Below, piece after piece: positions 1 through 5,980 of a stretch of DNA of 5,980 nt (the first letter of the stretch is position 1; every line of letters begins with the position of its first letter). The notes below the pieces were generated by a model, which saw nothing but the letters and a program-made list of their open reading frames with translations, had not been told where the DNA came from and made no database searches. The stretch is taken from positions 1-5,980 of the forward strand of contig DMKD01000442.1 of assembly GCA_003454605.1 (NCBI GenBank), in the 5' to 3' direction. Origin of the DNA: Spirochaeta sp. GTDB taxonomy: Bacteria; Spirochaetota; Spirochaetia; UBA9216. The translations under genes were made by a program, and so were the position numbers.

Positions 1-14
1 ATTTATTTATCTTT

Positions 15-36
15 TTTTTCGGCTTACGCCTAAAAA
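15..36. other. Weak AT/GC stem-loop in the leader
   Basis: TTTTT, then GGC, a TTAC loop, GCC, and AAAAA can fold into one stem with a single C/T mismatch. On the minus strand the loop reads GTAA, a GNRA-type tetraloop. Neither strand has a T-run immediately after the stem, so it does not look like a standard intrinsic terminator. The run of eight T at 12-19 could instead be the tail of a terminator whose stem lies before the window. Its role is unknown and it may be chance. Confidence 0.2.
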
Positions 37-40
37 GTAG

Positions 41-69
41 TTTATCAGTTCATATATTCAGGGTATAAT
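41..69 (+). promoter_or_regulatory. Candidate sigma-70-type promoter for the chemoreceptor gene
   Basis: A perfect -10 hexamer TATAAT lies at 64-69. A weak -35 (TTTATC, three of six consensus bases) sits at 41-46, giving an ideal 17-bp spacer. Transcription would start near 76, leaving a leader of about 30 bases before the TTG start. I looked for a sigma-28 flagellar-type promoter (TAAA, about 15 bases, GCCGATAA), as might be expected for a chemotaxis gene, and did not find one. This suggests housekeeping expression. The surrounding DNA is very AT-rich, so chance matches are possible. Confidence 0.5.
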
Positions 70-91
70 TTTTTTAGATTTTTTCATTTAA

Positions 92-97
92 AAGGGA
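92..97 (+). promoter_or_regulatory. Ribosome binding site of the chemoreceptor gene
   Basis: AAGGGA lies about 9 bases before the TTG at 106 and is the only purine-rich Shine-Dalgarno-like site in the leader. Reading back in frame from 106 there is no ATG, GTG or TTG in the visible leader, so this site supports the TTG as the true start. Confidence 0.6.
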
Positions 98-105
98 ATA
101 AAAAA

Positions 106-2265
106 TTGAAGTCAAAAAAAATAACAGTCAACAGAATCCTGGTTTTAAGCTTTTCCATATTATTAGTTCTTGCTGCTTCCATTGGGTTTTTCGGTGTAGT
201 CGGATTTCTAAATATTCATCATCAGAATGAAATAGGGATATTGGCAAACAAGGCTCTTGTTGATTCTCAGGAATCAAATTTAAACTTTCTTCGTTATGTA
301 ATCTACGAAAACGAGACCTATTATGAAGATATGAATACCGCTCTTGATTCTATAGATAAAACAGCAGATGAAGCAGCTGCTCAAATTAAAAACGAGTCAA
401 ACCTTCAAAAAATATCGGAACTAAAAACAGCTGCGGAAGCTTATAAAAGTATCACAGCAGAGTACTATGATGATGCCGTCACCGAAAAGAATGCCGGATA
501 TGATCGTGTAAAAAAAGCCAGAGTCATCGTCGCTGAAGTAATTGAGGTCATAAGCGCTGCAAAAGAATTCAGCTATACTACGAAAACAACAATCCGCGGA
601 GCAGAACATCTTGAACTGTCTTCTGTTGAAAGGGTATATATGATGCAGGAGGTACGTAATAAAATCAACGACTTCAGGGTTATCGCACAGAAGTATCAGC
701 TGGCAGTGGTTCACGATGAACAGGACAGGTTATCTGATCTTTGGTTAGCCTCGATTAAAGATGTTCGTTCTCAATTAGAACTAGGTTTGACATTAATGCA
801 TTCGCAAAATACTAAAGAACAAATTACTGTTGCCATTGCAGCGGTTGAAGCATATCAGACTCAGGCGAAGACATTTATTAAAAACAATGAGATCCGGAGA
901 AGCCTTTTGGCTGATCAGCAGAGCAGAGCAGATATTCTTGCCGGTAAAGGCCGGGAGCTTCGGGATGGAGTACTAACCGAGATAGTGAACGTTTTAACAC
1001 GATCTCAGTACAATATACTAATAATCCTGATAATTGCAGTTATAGCCGCAATATTACTGACAATAATTATTACCAGATATTTCATCCGCGCACTCGGCTG
1101 TGAACCCTCTGAAATACAGTCAATTTCCAGAGAAATCTCAGAAGGGAATCTTACACTCATTTTTGAGAAAAAGAGAATCCTCGGTTCTTATGCATCAATG
1201 AAAGAGATGAGTGAAAGGCTGACCACAACTATAACCCGGATAAAACAACGAACAAACAAACTCGGTGAAGTCGGTATAGACCTCTCGACAAGTGCTGAAG
1301 AATCAAGCGCCTCATTAAATCAGGCAGCTGACAATCTTAAGATGATGAATGAACAGCTCAGCATTCAAAATAACAGCGTTGAAGAGGTTACGACTGCTGT
1401 CTCAGAGATCACCAGCAACATCGAATCACTTAACTCATCAATTGCCAACCAGTCAAATCAGGTAATTGAATCATCATCAGCGATTGAGGAAATGGTCAGT
1501 TCGATCGAAAGTGTAACTGATAATATGAATAAGGTGCATGATTCAACACAGAACCTTTCTGAAGCCGGTAAAACCGGCCTTGAGAAGATTACTATAAGCA
1601 ATAATCAAATACGAAAGGTTGCAGAGGAATCCAAACGCCTTATAGAGACAAATCAGATTATTGACAGTATCGCAAGCCAGACGAATCTACTTGCGATGAA
1701 TGCGGCAATAGAAGCCGCTCATGCTGGTGAAGCAGGAAAAGGTTTCAGTGTTGTAGCCGATGAAATTCGTAAACTCGCGGAATCCACAAGCCAGCAGAGC
1801 CATGAAATTGCCAATATGCTTCAATCAATTGAAACCTTAATCATTCAGATTGTTGATAGTTCTGATGAGACAACCCGGAGTTTTGAGATAATTCAGGAGA
1901 TGGTTCAAACGGTAAGCTCACGCAGTGAAGAAGTGCGCTTTGCCATGATTGAGCAGAGCAGCGGCAGTAAGCAGGTCCTTGAATCACTCACAAACATGAC
2001 TCAGATCTCTGAAACCGTTAAAGCCGGTGCAGATGAAATTGGACGTGGCAGCTCCCTCGTGCTCAACGAGGTAATGCAGCTCAAAGATATAAGTGAAAAA
2101 AGCAGGGCGAGAATAAGCGAAATTACCGAAAGCACGGATGAAATAAATTCTGCAGTACAGAATGTTATGGCGGTAAGTATCACAAATAAAGAGATGGTCG
2201 ATGACATCATTTCCGAAGTGGACTTTTTCCAGACATCCGATGATGATAATAATGCTGAAATATAG
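106..2265 (+). CDS. Methyl-accepting chemotaxis protein (transmembrane chemoreceptor)
   Basis: A 719-residue inner-membrane chemoreceptor that passes ligand binding outside the membrane to the CheA/CheW complex inside. Seen: a short basic N-terminus, a first membrane helix at about residues 11-35, an extracytoplasmic region at about 36-302, and a second membrane helix at about 303-326. A HAMP-like linker follows, with the typical Gly-x-Glu-Pro-x-Glu-Ile (331-337) and Glu-Gly-Asn-Leu (346-349). A long Ser/Glu/Gln-rich coiled coil then runs to the end. The conserved signalling hairpin is at about 519-560 and includes the near-invariant NAAIEAA (532-538) and GEAGKGF (541-547). The sensor region, about 265 residues and largely helical in character, matches no domain I can name with certainty; a long helical-bundle (HBM-like) sensor is possible. 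The C-terminus is acidic (ends NNAEI) and lacks the NWETF-type CheR-docking pentapeptide. The adaptation glutamates cannot be assigned by eye. The start is TTG, supported by the Shine-Dalgarno site at 92-97. Ligand unknown. The coiled-coil style resembles spirochaete receptors. Confidence 0.96.
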   Translation: MKSKKITVNRILVLSFSILLVLAASIGFFGVVGFLNIHHQNEIGILANKALVDSQESNLNFLRYVIYENETYYEDMNTALDSIDKTADEAAAQIKNESNLQKISELKTAAEAYKSITAEYYDDAVTEKNAGYDRVKKARVIVAEVIEVISAAKEFSYTTKTTIRGAEHLELSSVERVYMMQEVRNKINDFRVIAQKYQLAVVHDEQDRLSDLWLASIKDVRSQLELGLTLMHSQNTKEQITVAIAAVEAYQTQAKTFIKNNEIRRSLLADQQSRADILAGKGRELRDGVLTEIVNVLTRSQYNILIILIIAVIAAILLTIIITRYFIRALGCEPSEIQSISREISEGNLTLIFEKKRILGSYASMKEMSERLTTTITRIKQRTNKLGEVGIDLSTSAEESSASLNQAADNLKMMNEQLSIQNNSVEEVTTAVSEITSNIESLNSSIANQSNQVIESSSAIEEMVSSIESVTDNMNKVHDSTQNLSEAGKTGLEKITISNNQIRKVAEESKRLIETNQIIDSIASQTNLLAMNAAIEAAHAGEAGKGFSVVADEIRKLAESTSQQSHEIANMLQSIETLIIQIVDSSDETTRSFEIIQEMVQTVSSRSEEVRFAMIEQSSGSKQVLESLTNMTQISETVKAGADEIGRGSSLVLNEVMQLKDISEKSRARISEITESTDEINSAVQNVMAVSITNKEMVDDIISEVDFFQTSDDDNNAEI

Positions 2266-2296
2266 ATAAATGATTTACTAAGATACGCATGTTTTA

Positions 2297-2305
2297 TGCT
2301 AATAT
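2297..2305 (+). promoter_or_regulatory. Candidate extended -10 promoter directly before mrfA
   Basis: TGC followed by TAATAT makes an extended -10 element (TGn plus a five-of-six match to TATAAT). No good -35 lies at 17 bp; TTTACT at 2274-2279 is 20 bp away, which is long. Transcription from this box would begin at about 2311-2313, on or beside the mrfA ATG, giving an mRNA with essentially no leader. This fits the absence of a Shine-Dalgarno site before mrfA. It is an inference from sequence alone in an AT-rich gap. Confidence 0.35.
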
Positions 2306-2310
2306 AAGCC

Positions 2311-4596
2311 ATGCTAAGCGAATTGATAAAAACTATAAAAGAAGATTCTGATTTCAAGCGCAACATTACTCATTGGGAAACAATACAGGCCCGCGAAGGT
2401 CAGTATACCAATTTCCCCGAAGATATAGATCCGTTGATCAAAAAAGTATATTCGGATCGCGGTATAAGCAGATTATATTCTCATCAGAGGCAGTGCTATG
2501 ATCATGTTGCCGAAGGTAAAAATACAGTTGTAGTTACACCCACCGCATCAGGAAAAACGCTCTGTTATAATCTTCCCGTTTTAAATGATCTGCTGAAGAC
2601 TCCCGAGGCACGGGCTCTCTACCTCTTTCCGACCAAGGCATTGTCTCAGGATCAGCAGGCCGAACTCAATGAAGTAATTAAACCTGCCGGACTGCCGCTT
2701 AAAACTGTTACCTATGATGGAGATACACCGGCATCTATCAGAGTTGCCGCACGAGACGGGGGGCGTATAATAATAACTAATCCGGATATGCTTCATACAG
2801 GAATAATGCCCAATCATCCCAAGTGGATTAAATTCCTGAGCAATGTTAAATATATCGTTATTGATGAGATACACATCTACAGAGGGGTCTTCGGTTCTCA
2901 CGTATGCAATGTTATCAGAAGACTTAAACGCATCTGCAACTTCTACGGCTCAAATCCGCAGTTTATATGCTGCTCAGCGACTATCGGAAACCCGAAAGAA
3001 CTCGCTGAAAACATTCTGGAAACCTCTGTAGAGCTTGTTGATAATAACGGTGCGCCTTCGGGAGAGAAACACTTTGTCCTTTATAACCCTCCGCTGGTAG
3101 ATCCTGTTCAGGGAATCAGACGCGGAGTTGTGCTTGAATCTCAAAAGCTTGCACTTAAATTCCTGAAACGGGGCATCAAAACAATCGTTTTCTGCCGTTC
3201 GCGAATACGTACCGAGCTTATTTCATCCTATATCAACAAACGGCTGTCGAATATTTTTACCGACAACAGCCGCATACGGGTTGAAGCCTACAGGGGCGGA
3301 TACCTTCCTTCAGAGCGCAGGGAAATAGAACGCGGCATGCGTGACGGCAGCATTCAGGGAATAGTCTCTACTAATGCTCTCGAGCTCGGCATAGATATAG
3401 GCGGACTCGATGCTTCCATCATGGCTGGTTTTCCCGGCAGTATATCCTCCTCCTGGCAGCAGGCCGGACGCGCAGGGCGCCGGTCAACATCATCACTCTC
3501 GGTGCTTATTGCATCTGCCGCTCCGGTAGATCAGTACGTCATAGACAATCCGGATTACTTTTTCGGTAAAAATCCTGAATCGGCATTAATCGACCCTAAT
3601 AACATCTATATCATGCTTGATCACCTCAAATGCGCGGTGTTTGAGCTTCCGTTCGGCATTGATGAAGTCTTCGGCAGAGGCTCAAAAGAACTGCTTGTGT
3701 ATCTGGAGGAAGAAGGAGTTCTGCGTCTCACCGGGGATAAATACTACTGGTCGGATCGTTCATACCCAGCCGAAAGCATTTCACTGCGCTCAGCAACTTC
3801 AGAGAATGTAGTCATCATTGATGAAACAAAGGGAAAAAACAATGTCATCGGTGAGATGGACAGGCCGTCAGCAAAGGAGATGATATTCGATCATGCCGTC
3901 TACATTCATCGTGGCGAGCAGTATAATGTCCGAAAACTTGATATCGACAATAAGAAATGTTATGTATCACAGTCCAATCTGAATTATTACACCGACGCCG
4001 TTGTTAAAACCGATATCAAGGTCCTTGAGGAGGACCGTCGTATGCCTCTCTCGGGTGCCGAACTTGCCGAAGGAGATGTGCTCGTAAGAAAACAGGTAGC
4101 GAAATTCAAAAAGATAAAGTACATGAGTCATGAAAACGTCGGCTTCGGTGAAATCTTTCTTCCCGAAGAAGAGATGCACACGCGCAGCGCCGTTTTTATC
4201 TTTGCTGACGGTACTGCCTCTGCAGCCGCCTTTAATAAAATCCCCGATGAACTTAAAGAACATGTTATCGGGCGCATAGGCAGCCTCATTAAAAACGTTT
4301 CACCCATATTTCTGCTCTGCGACGGACATGATCTGGGTGTAGCTGAGCGGCTGCGTGATCCCCATTTCAATCAGCCCTGTATCTACATCTATGATAATTA
4401 CCCCGGCGGCACAGGTCTATCGGAGGGAATTGCTGCTAAATCTGATGAGATCCTTCACGCTGCCTACGCCAGAATTTGCGGCTGCGGTTGTGAATACGGT
4501 TGTCCCTCATGTATCGGGCCGGATGAAGAGGCGCCCGTTACCCATAATAAAAAGCAGCAGATTATCAGTTTTTTCAATGAGTGGCTCAATCAATAG
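2311..4596 (+). CDS. mrfA: DEAD/DEAH-box DNA repair helicase, MrfA/YprA type with C-terminal cysteine cluster
   Basis: A 761-residue superfamily 2 DNA helicase, close in length to B. subtilis MrfA. Motifs in order: Walker A TPTASGKT (76-83), motif Ia FPTKAL (106-111), Ib TNPDM (156-160), motif II DEIH (185-188), motif III SAT (222-224), motif IV VFCRSR (293-298), motif V around STNALELGIDIG (353-364), and motif VI QQAGRAGRR (383-391). All the residues expected for ATP binding and hydrolysis are present. The C-terminal part carries the MZB (DUF1998) signature: DNYPGGTGL (695-703), then cysteines 723, 725, 727, 731 and 734. The last four form a C-x-C-x3-C-x2-C set likely to bind zinc; C723 is extra. 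Family knowledge: MrfA-type enzymes (relatives of yeast Hrq1) unwind 3' to 5' and, with the MrfB nuclease, repair mitomycin C damage without UvrA. The ATG is the first plausible start; an ATG at 2296 reaches a stop after three codons. No clear Shine-Dalgarno site precedes it. mrfB follows 18 bases downstream, so the two are almost certainly co-transcribed. A generic DUF1998 helicase is the alternative reading, but the mrfB partner argues for MrfA. Confidence 0.93.
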   Translation: MLSELIKTIKEDSDFKRNITHWETIQAREGQYTNFPEDIDPLIKKVYSDRGISRLYSHQRQCYDHVAEGKNTVVVTPTASGKTLCYNLPVLNDLLKTPEARALYLFPTKALSQDQQAELNEVIKPAGLPLKTVTYDGDTPASIRVAARDGGRIIITNPDMLHTGIMPNHPKWIKFLSNVKYIVIDEIHIYRGVFGSHVCNVIRRLKRICNFYGSNPQFICCSATIGNPKELAENILETSVELVDNNGAPSGEKHFVLYNPPLVDPVQGIRRGVVLESQKLALKFLKRGIKTIVFCRSRIRTELISSYINKRLSNIFTDNSRIRVEAYRGGYLPSERREIERGMRDGSIQGIVSTNALELGIDIGGLDASIMAGFPGSISSSWQQAGRAGRRSTSSLSVLIASAAPVDQYVIDNPDYFFGKNPESALIDPNNIYIMLDHLKCAVFELPFGIDEVFGRGSKELLVYLEEEGVLRLTGDKYYWSDRSYPAESISLRSATSENVVIIDETKGKNNVIGEMDRPSAKEMIFDHAVYIHRGEQYNVRKLDIDNKKCYVSQSNLNYYTDAVVKTDIKVLEEDRRMPLSGAELAEGDVLVRKQVAKFKKIKYMSHENVGFGEIFLPEEEMHTRSAVFIFADGTASAAAFNKIPDELKEHVIGRIGSLIKNVSPIFLLCDGHDLGVAERLRDPHFNQPCIYIYDNYPGGTGLSEGIAAKSDEILHAAYARICGCGCEYGCPSCIGPDEEAPVTHNKKQQIISFFNEWLNQ

Positions 4597-4602
4597 GCCG
4601 GC

Positions 4603-4607
4603 AGGAG
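4603..4607 (+). promoter_or_regulatory. Ribosome binding site that decides the mrfB start
   Basis: AGGAG lies 7 bases before the TTG at 4615, an ideal distance. The longer reading frame begins at a TTG at 4609, only one base after this site, which is too close for initiation. The 4615 start is therefore preferred, shortening the protein from 408 to 406 residues. Confidence 0.75.
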
Positions 4608-4614
4608 TTTGCAT

Positions 4615-5835
4615 TTGGATATCAAGGATCTTCGCAGCCGTATCGACTCAATAAAGCAACAGACAAACGGGAGCGTTCATACTGGAAAAAGTCAGCGTGA
4701 GAAGAAGCCCCGTCCTGATGCCGGAAAAACCCTGCTCGATAACGGCTGGAACCGGATTTCCGAAATGGTCTATGAGAAGGTTAGTGTGATAAATAACATA
4801 CTCCCTGAAGCTGTTTCTGATATCCTTCTTGATGAATCCTGCAACACTGCTGAGAATAAGACCATGATTCCTGCCGAGAACTTTGTGTTTTATGATACCG
4901 AAACTACAGGCCTTTCTGCCGGTGCCGGAAATATTGTATTTCTCGCAGGCTTCGGGTTTCTCGAAACATCAAATGACGCTACAACAACCGGCAAAACATA
5001 CTTAAAAATTGTTCAGCTTTTTCTCTCTGATTTCCCGGGCGAGCCGGCCTTCCTTGAACGAATGAAAAAATACATCACCCCGGATCGTATCTACGTCTCG
5101 TACAATGGAAAGTCATTCGATGCAAACATCCTGCGAAGCCGCTACGCGATGAACGCTATGCAGATTGATTTCGGTTATCAGCTCGATCTTCTATACTCCT
5201 CGCGCCGCCTGTGGAAAAATATTATCGGTGCATGCTCCCTCGGCGACATCGAACGCGAAGTTCTTGATAAACGCCGCGCGCTTGACGTCCCCGGATTCAT
5301 GGTTCCCGATCTCTACTTTGATTTCATCCGCACAGCCCGCTGGGACACTATCGAGGGTGTTAACGCCCACCACCTTGAAGATATTTCCAGCCTTGCCGAA
5401 CTGCTCGCCGTACACGAACAGCTGTTCGCCGAGGCAGGGGAACACATCCTGCCCGGCAATTATAAACCTGCCGAGTACATTGATGCCCTCGGTCTTGCAT
5501 CCCTACTGGCCGATAAACGGCCGGAAAAGGCAGCTCTTGTGCTGTCATCCGCCTTTAAAGGGGGCAACCACAAGGCCGGTGCCGGGTTAAGCATCATACA
5601 TAAGCGCGCCGGGCGCTGGGATGATGCGGTGATAATCTGGAACCGACTCTGGGACGATGGTAAAAGCATATTCGCAGCAGTCGAGCTTGCAAAATACTAT
5701 GAGCATCGTGCTCACAATATAGAAAAGGCCCTTGGAATCACCAATGATGTACTTGGGCTAGAACGGTTCAGGATTACGGGCATAAAACAGGAACTTGAGA
5801 AAAGAAAGAAGAGGCTTATCACAAAATTAAATTAG
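4615..5835 (+). CDS. mrfB: DEDDh-type exonuclease with C-terminal TPR-like region, MrfB/YprB type
   Basis: A 406-residue protein with a ribonuclease H-like 3'-5' exonuclease fold. Visible active-site motifs: Exo I DTETTG with D94 and E96; Exo II NGKSFD with D169; Exo III HHLED with H252/H253 and D256. This gives the full metal-binding Asp-Glu-Asp-Asp set plus a general-base histidine. The H-x3-D spacing (counting from H252) is tighter than the H-x4-D of DnaQ-type enzymes and resembles what I recall of YprB. Residues about 1-85 are a charged, probably flexible lead-in. From about 288 to the end, paired helices with RAGRWDDA and the segment around KYYEHRAHNIEKAL look like TPR repeats, a likely protein-contact surface. 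Family knowledge: MrfB degrades DNA opened by MrfA during mitomycin C repair in B. subtilis. Here it follows mrfA by 18 bases with its own strong Shine-Dalgarno site, a typical two-gene operon. It appears intact. GC content rises toward the 3' half compared with the upstream MCP gene, mostly at third codon positions. Confidence 0.92.
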   Translation: MDIKDLRSRIDSIKQQTNGSVHTGKSQREKKPRPDAGKTLLDNGWNRISEMVYEKVSVINNILPEAVSDILLDESCNTAENKTMIPAENFVFYDTETTGLSAGAGNIVFLAGFGFLETSNDATTTGKTYLKIVQLFLSDFPGEPAFLERMKKYITPDRIYVSYNGKSFDANILRSRYAMNAMQIDFGYQLDLLYSSRRLWKNIIGACSLGDIEREVLDKRRALDVPGFMVPDLYFDFIRTARWDTIEGVNAHHLEDISSLAELLAVHEQLFAEAGEHILPGNYKPAEYIDALGLASLLADKRPEKAALVLSSAFKGGNHKAGAGLSIIHKRAGRWDDAVIIWNRLWDDGKSIFAAVELAKYYEHRAHNIEKALGITNDVLGLERFRITGIKQELEKRKKRLITKLN

Positions 5836-5861
5836 ATCATGATTTACAGCCCAAAAAAATT

Positions 5862-5895
5862 GCCACTCTGAGAGATGCATCTCAAAGTGGCTTTT
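5862..5895. terminator. Two-way intrinsic terminator after mrfB
   Basis: GCCACT (5862-5867) pairs with AGTGGC (5886-5891). After one C/A mismatch, TGAGA (5869-5873) pairs with TCTCA (5880-5884) around a six-base loop. On the + strand the stem is followed by TTTT (5892-5895) and, after a break, by TTTTT near 5904, so it should end the mrfAB transcript 27 bases past its stop codon. On the minus strand the stem is followed by AA and then seven T (complement of 5853-5859), a stronger tail. The element can therefore also end a transcript arriving from the right. Confidence 0.85.
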
Positions 5896-5980
5896 GGTTA
5901 CAATTTTTAATTATTACTAAATAAACAATTTCAAAATATAATTATTAATTAGTTAATTGTTACATGATAGTCAGTAAAAC
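5896..5980. other. AT-rich intergenic tail; neighbouring gene edge not resolvable
   Basis: No gene can be supported in these 85 bases. Two weak possibilities exist. On the minus strand, a frame open from the right edge ends in TAA at 5951-5949 after nine codons, with residues FTDYHVTIN; another frame ends at 5962-5960. Either could be the end of a convergent gene, which would suit the strong minus-strand T-run of the terminator. On the + strand an ATG at 5964 stays open to the edge but has no Shine-Dalgarno site. Confidence 0.25.

Noticed and set aside
1564..1578. Perfect six-base inverted repeat GCCGGT-AAA-ACCGGC inside the MCP gene
   Set aside because: It encodes ordinary coiled-coil residues (AGKTG) and has no following T-run; probably chance.
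2296..2307. Three-codon leader frame (ATG CTA ATA TAA) just before mrfA
   Set aside because: No ribosome binding site, and it coincides with the candidate -10 box; too short to treat as a regulatory leader peptide.
2001..2366. 121-codon open frame on the minus strand across the end of the MCP gene and the start of mrfA
   Set aside because: It lies antisense to two well-supported genes, has Ser/Leu-rich low-complexity content typical of reading a coiled-coil gene backwards, and no family resemblance.
3241..3272. Seven-base inverted repeat CGGCTGT/ACAGCCG inside mrfA
   Set aside because: It has an 18-base loop, no T-run and lies in continuous helicase coding sequence between motifs IV and V; no frameshift or recoding signal is needed there.
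5165..5590. 141-codon + strand frame inside mrfB
   Set aside because: It overlaps the exonuclease active-site region in another frame, has no recognisable motif and is explained as a shadow of the GC-rich mrfB sequence.
1..5980. CRISPR arrays, insertion sequences, tRNA genes or att sites
   Set aside because: No regularly spaced repeats, transposase-like protein, terminal repeats or tRNA-like cloverleaf were seen on either strand.

Overview
The window holds three complete genes, all on the + strand, with short intergenic gaps and no sign of a mobile element, CRISPR array, tRNA or rRNA. It looks like an ordinary bacterial chromosome segment. The spirochaete-like style of the chemoreceptor signalling domain (repeated Ser-Ser-x-Ile-Glu-Glu-Met type segments before the conserved hairpin), the TTG starts and the moderate GC content point to a free-living spirochaete (Spirochaetales). 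This is an inference from protein style, because there is no rRNA or other marker here to confirm it.

Layout: bases 1-105 are an AT-rich leader with a good -10 box and a Shine-Dalgarno site. Bases 106-2265 encode a membrane-bound methyl-accepting chemotaxis protein (MCP) with a long extracytoplasmic sensor region. After a 45-bp gap without a terminator, 2311-4596 encodes a DEAD/DEAH-box superfamily 2 helicase with a C-terminal cysteine cluster (MrfA/YprA type, MZB/DUF1998). Eighteen bases later, 4615-5835 encodes a DEDDh-family exonuclease with a C-terminal helical TPR-like region (MrfB/YprB type). A strong stem-loop at 5862-5891, with T-runs on both sides, closes the cluster. The last 85 bases are AT-rich and non-coding, or hold only the edge of a neighbouring gene.

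How the genes work together: the helicase and exonuclease form the two-gene mrfAB module. In Bacillus subtilis this module acts in a UvrA-independent excision pathway for mitomycin C lesions: the helicase opens the DNA around the adduct and the nuclease degrades the damaged strand. The MCP is functionally unrelated. It probably has its own promoter and only precedes the repair genes, although nothing visible would stop transcription running from it into mrfA. The most interesting points are the repair module in an apparently non-Firmicute genome, a possible leaderless start for mrfA from an extended -10 promoter inside the gap, and the two-way terminator. I see no previously undescribed system.
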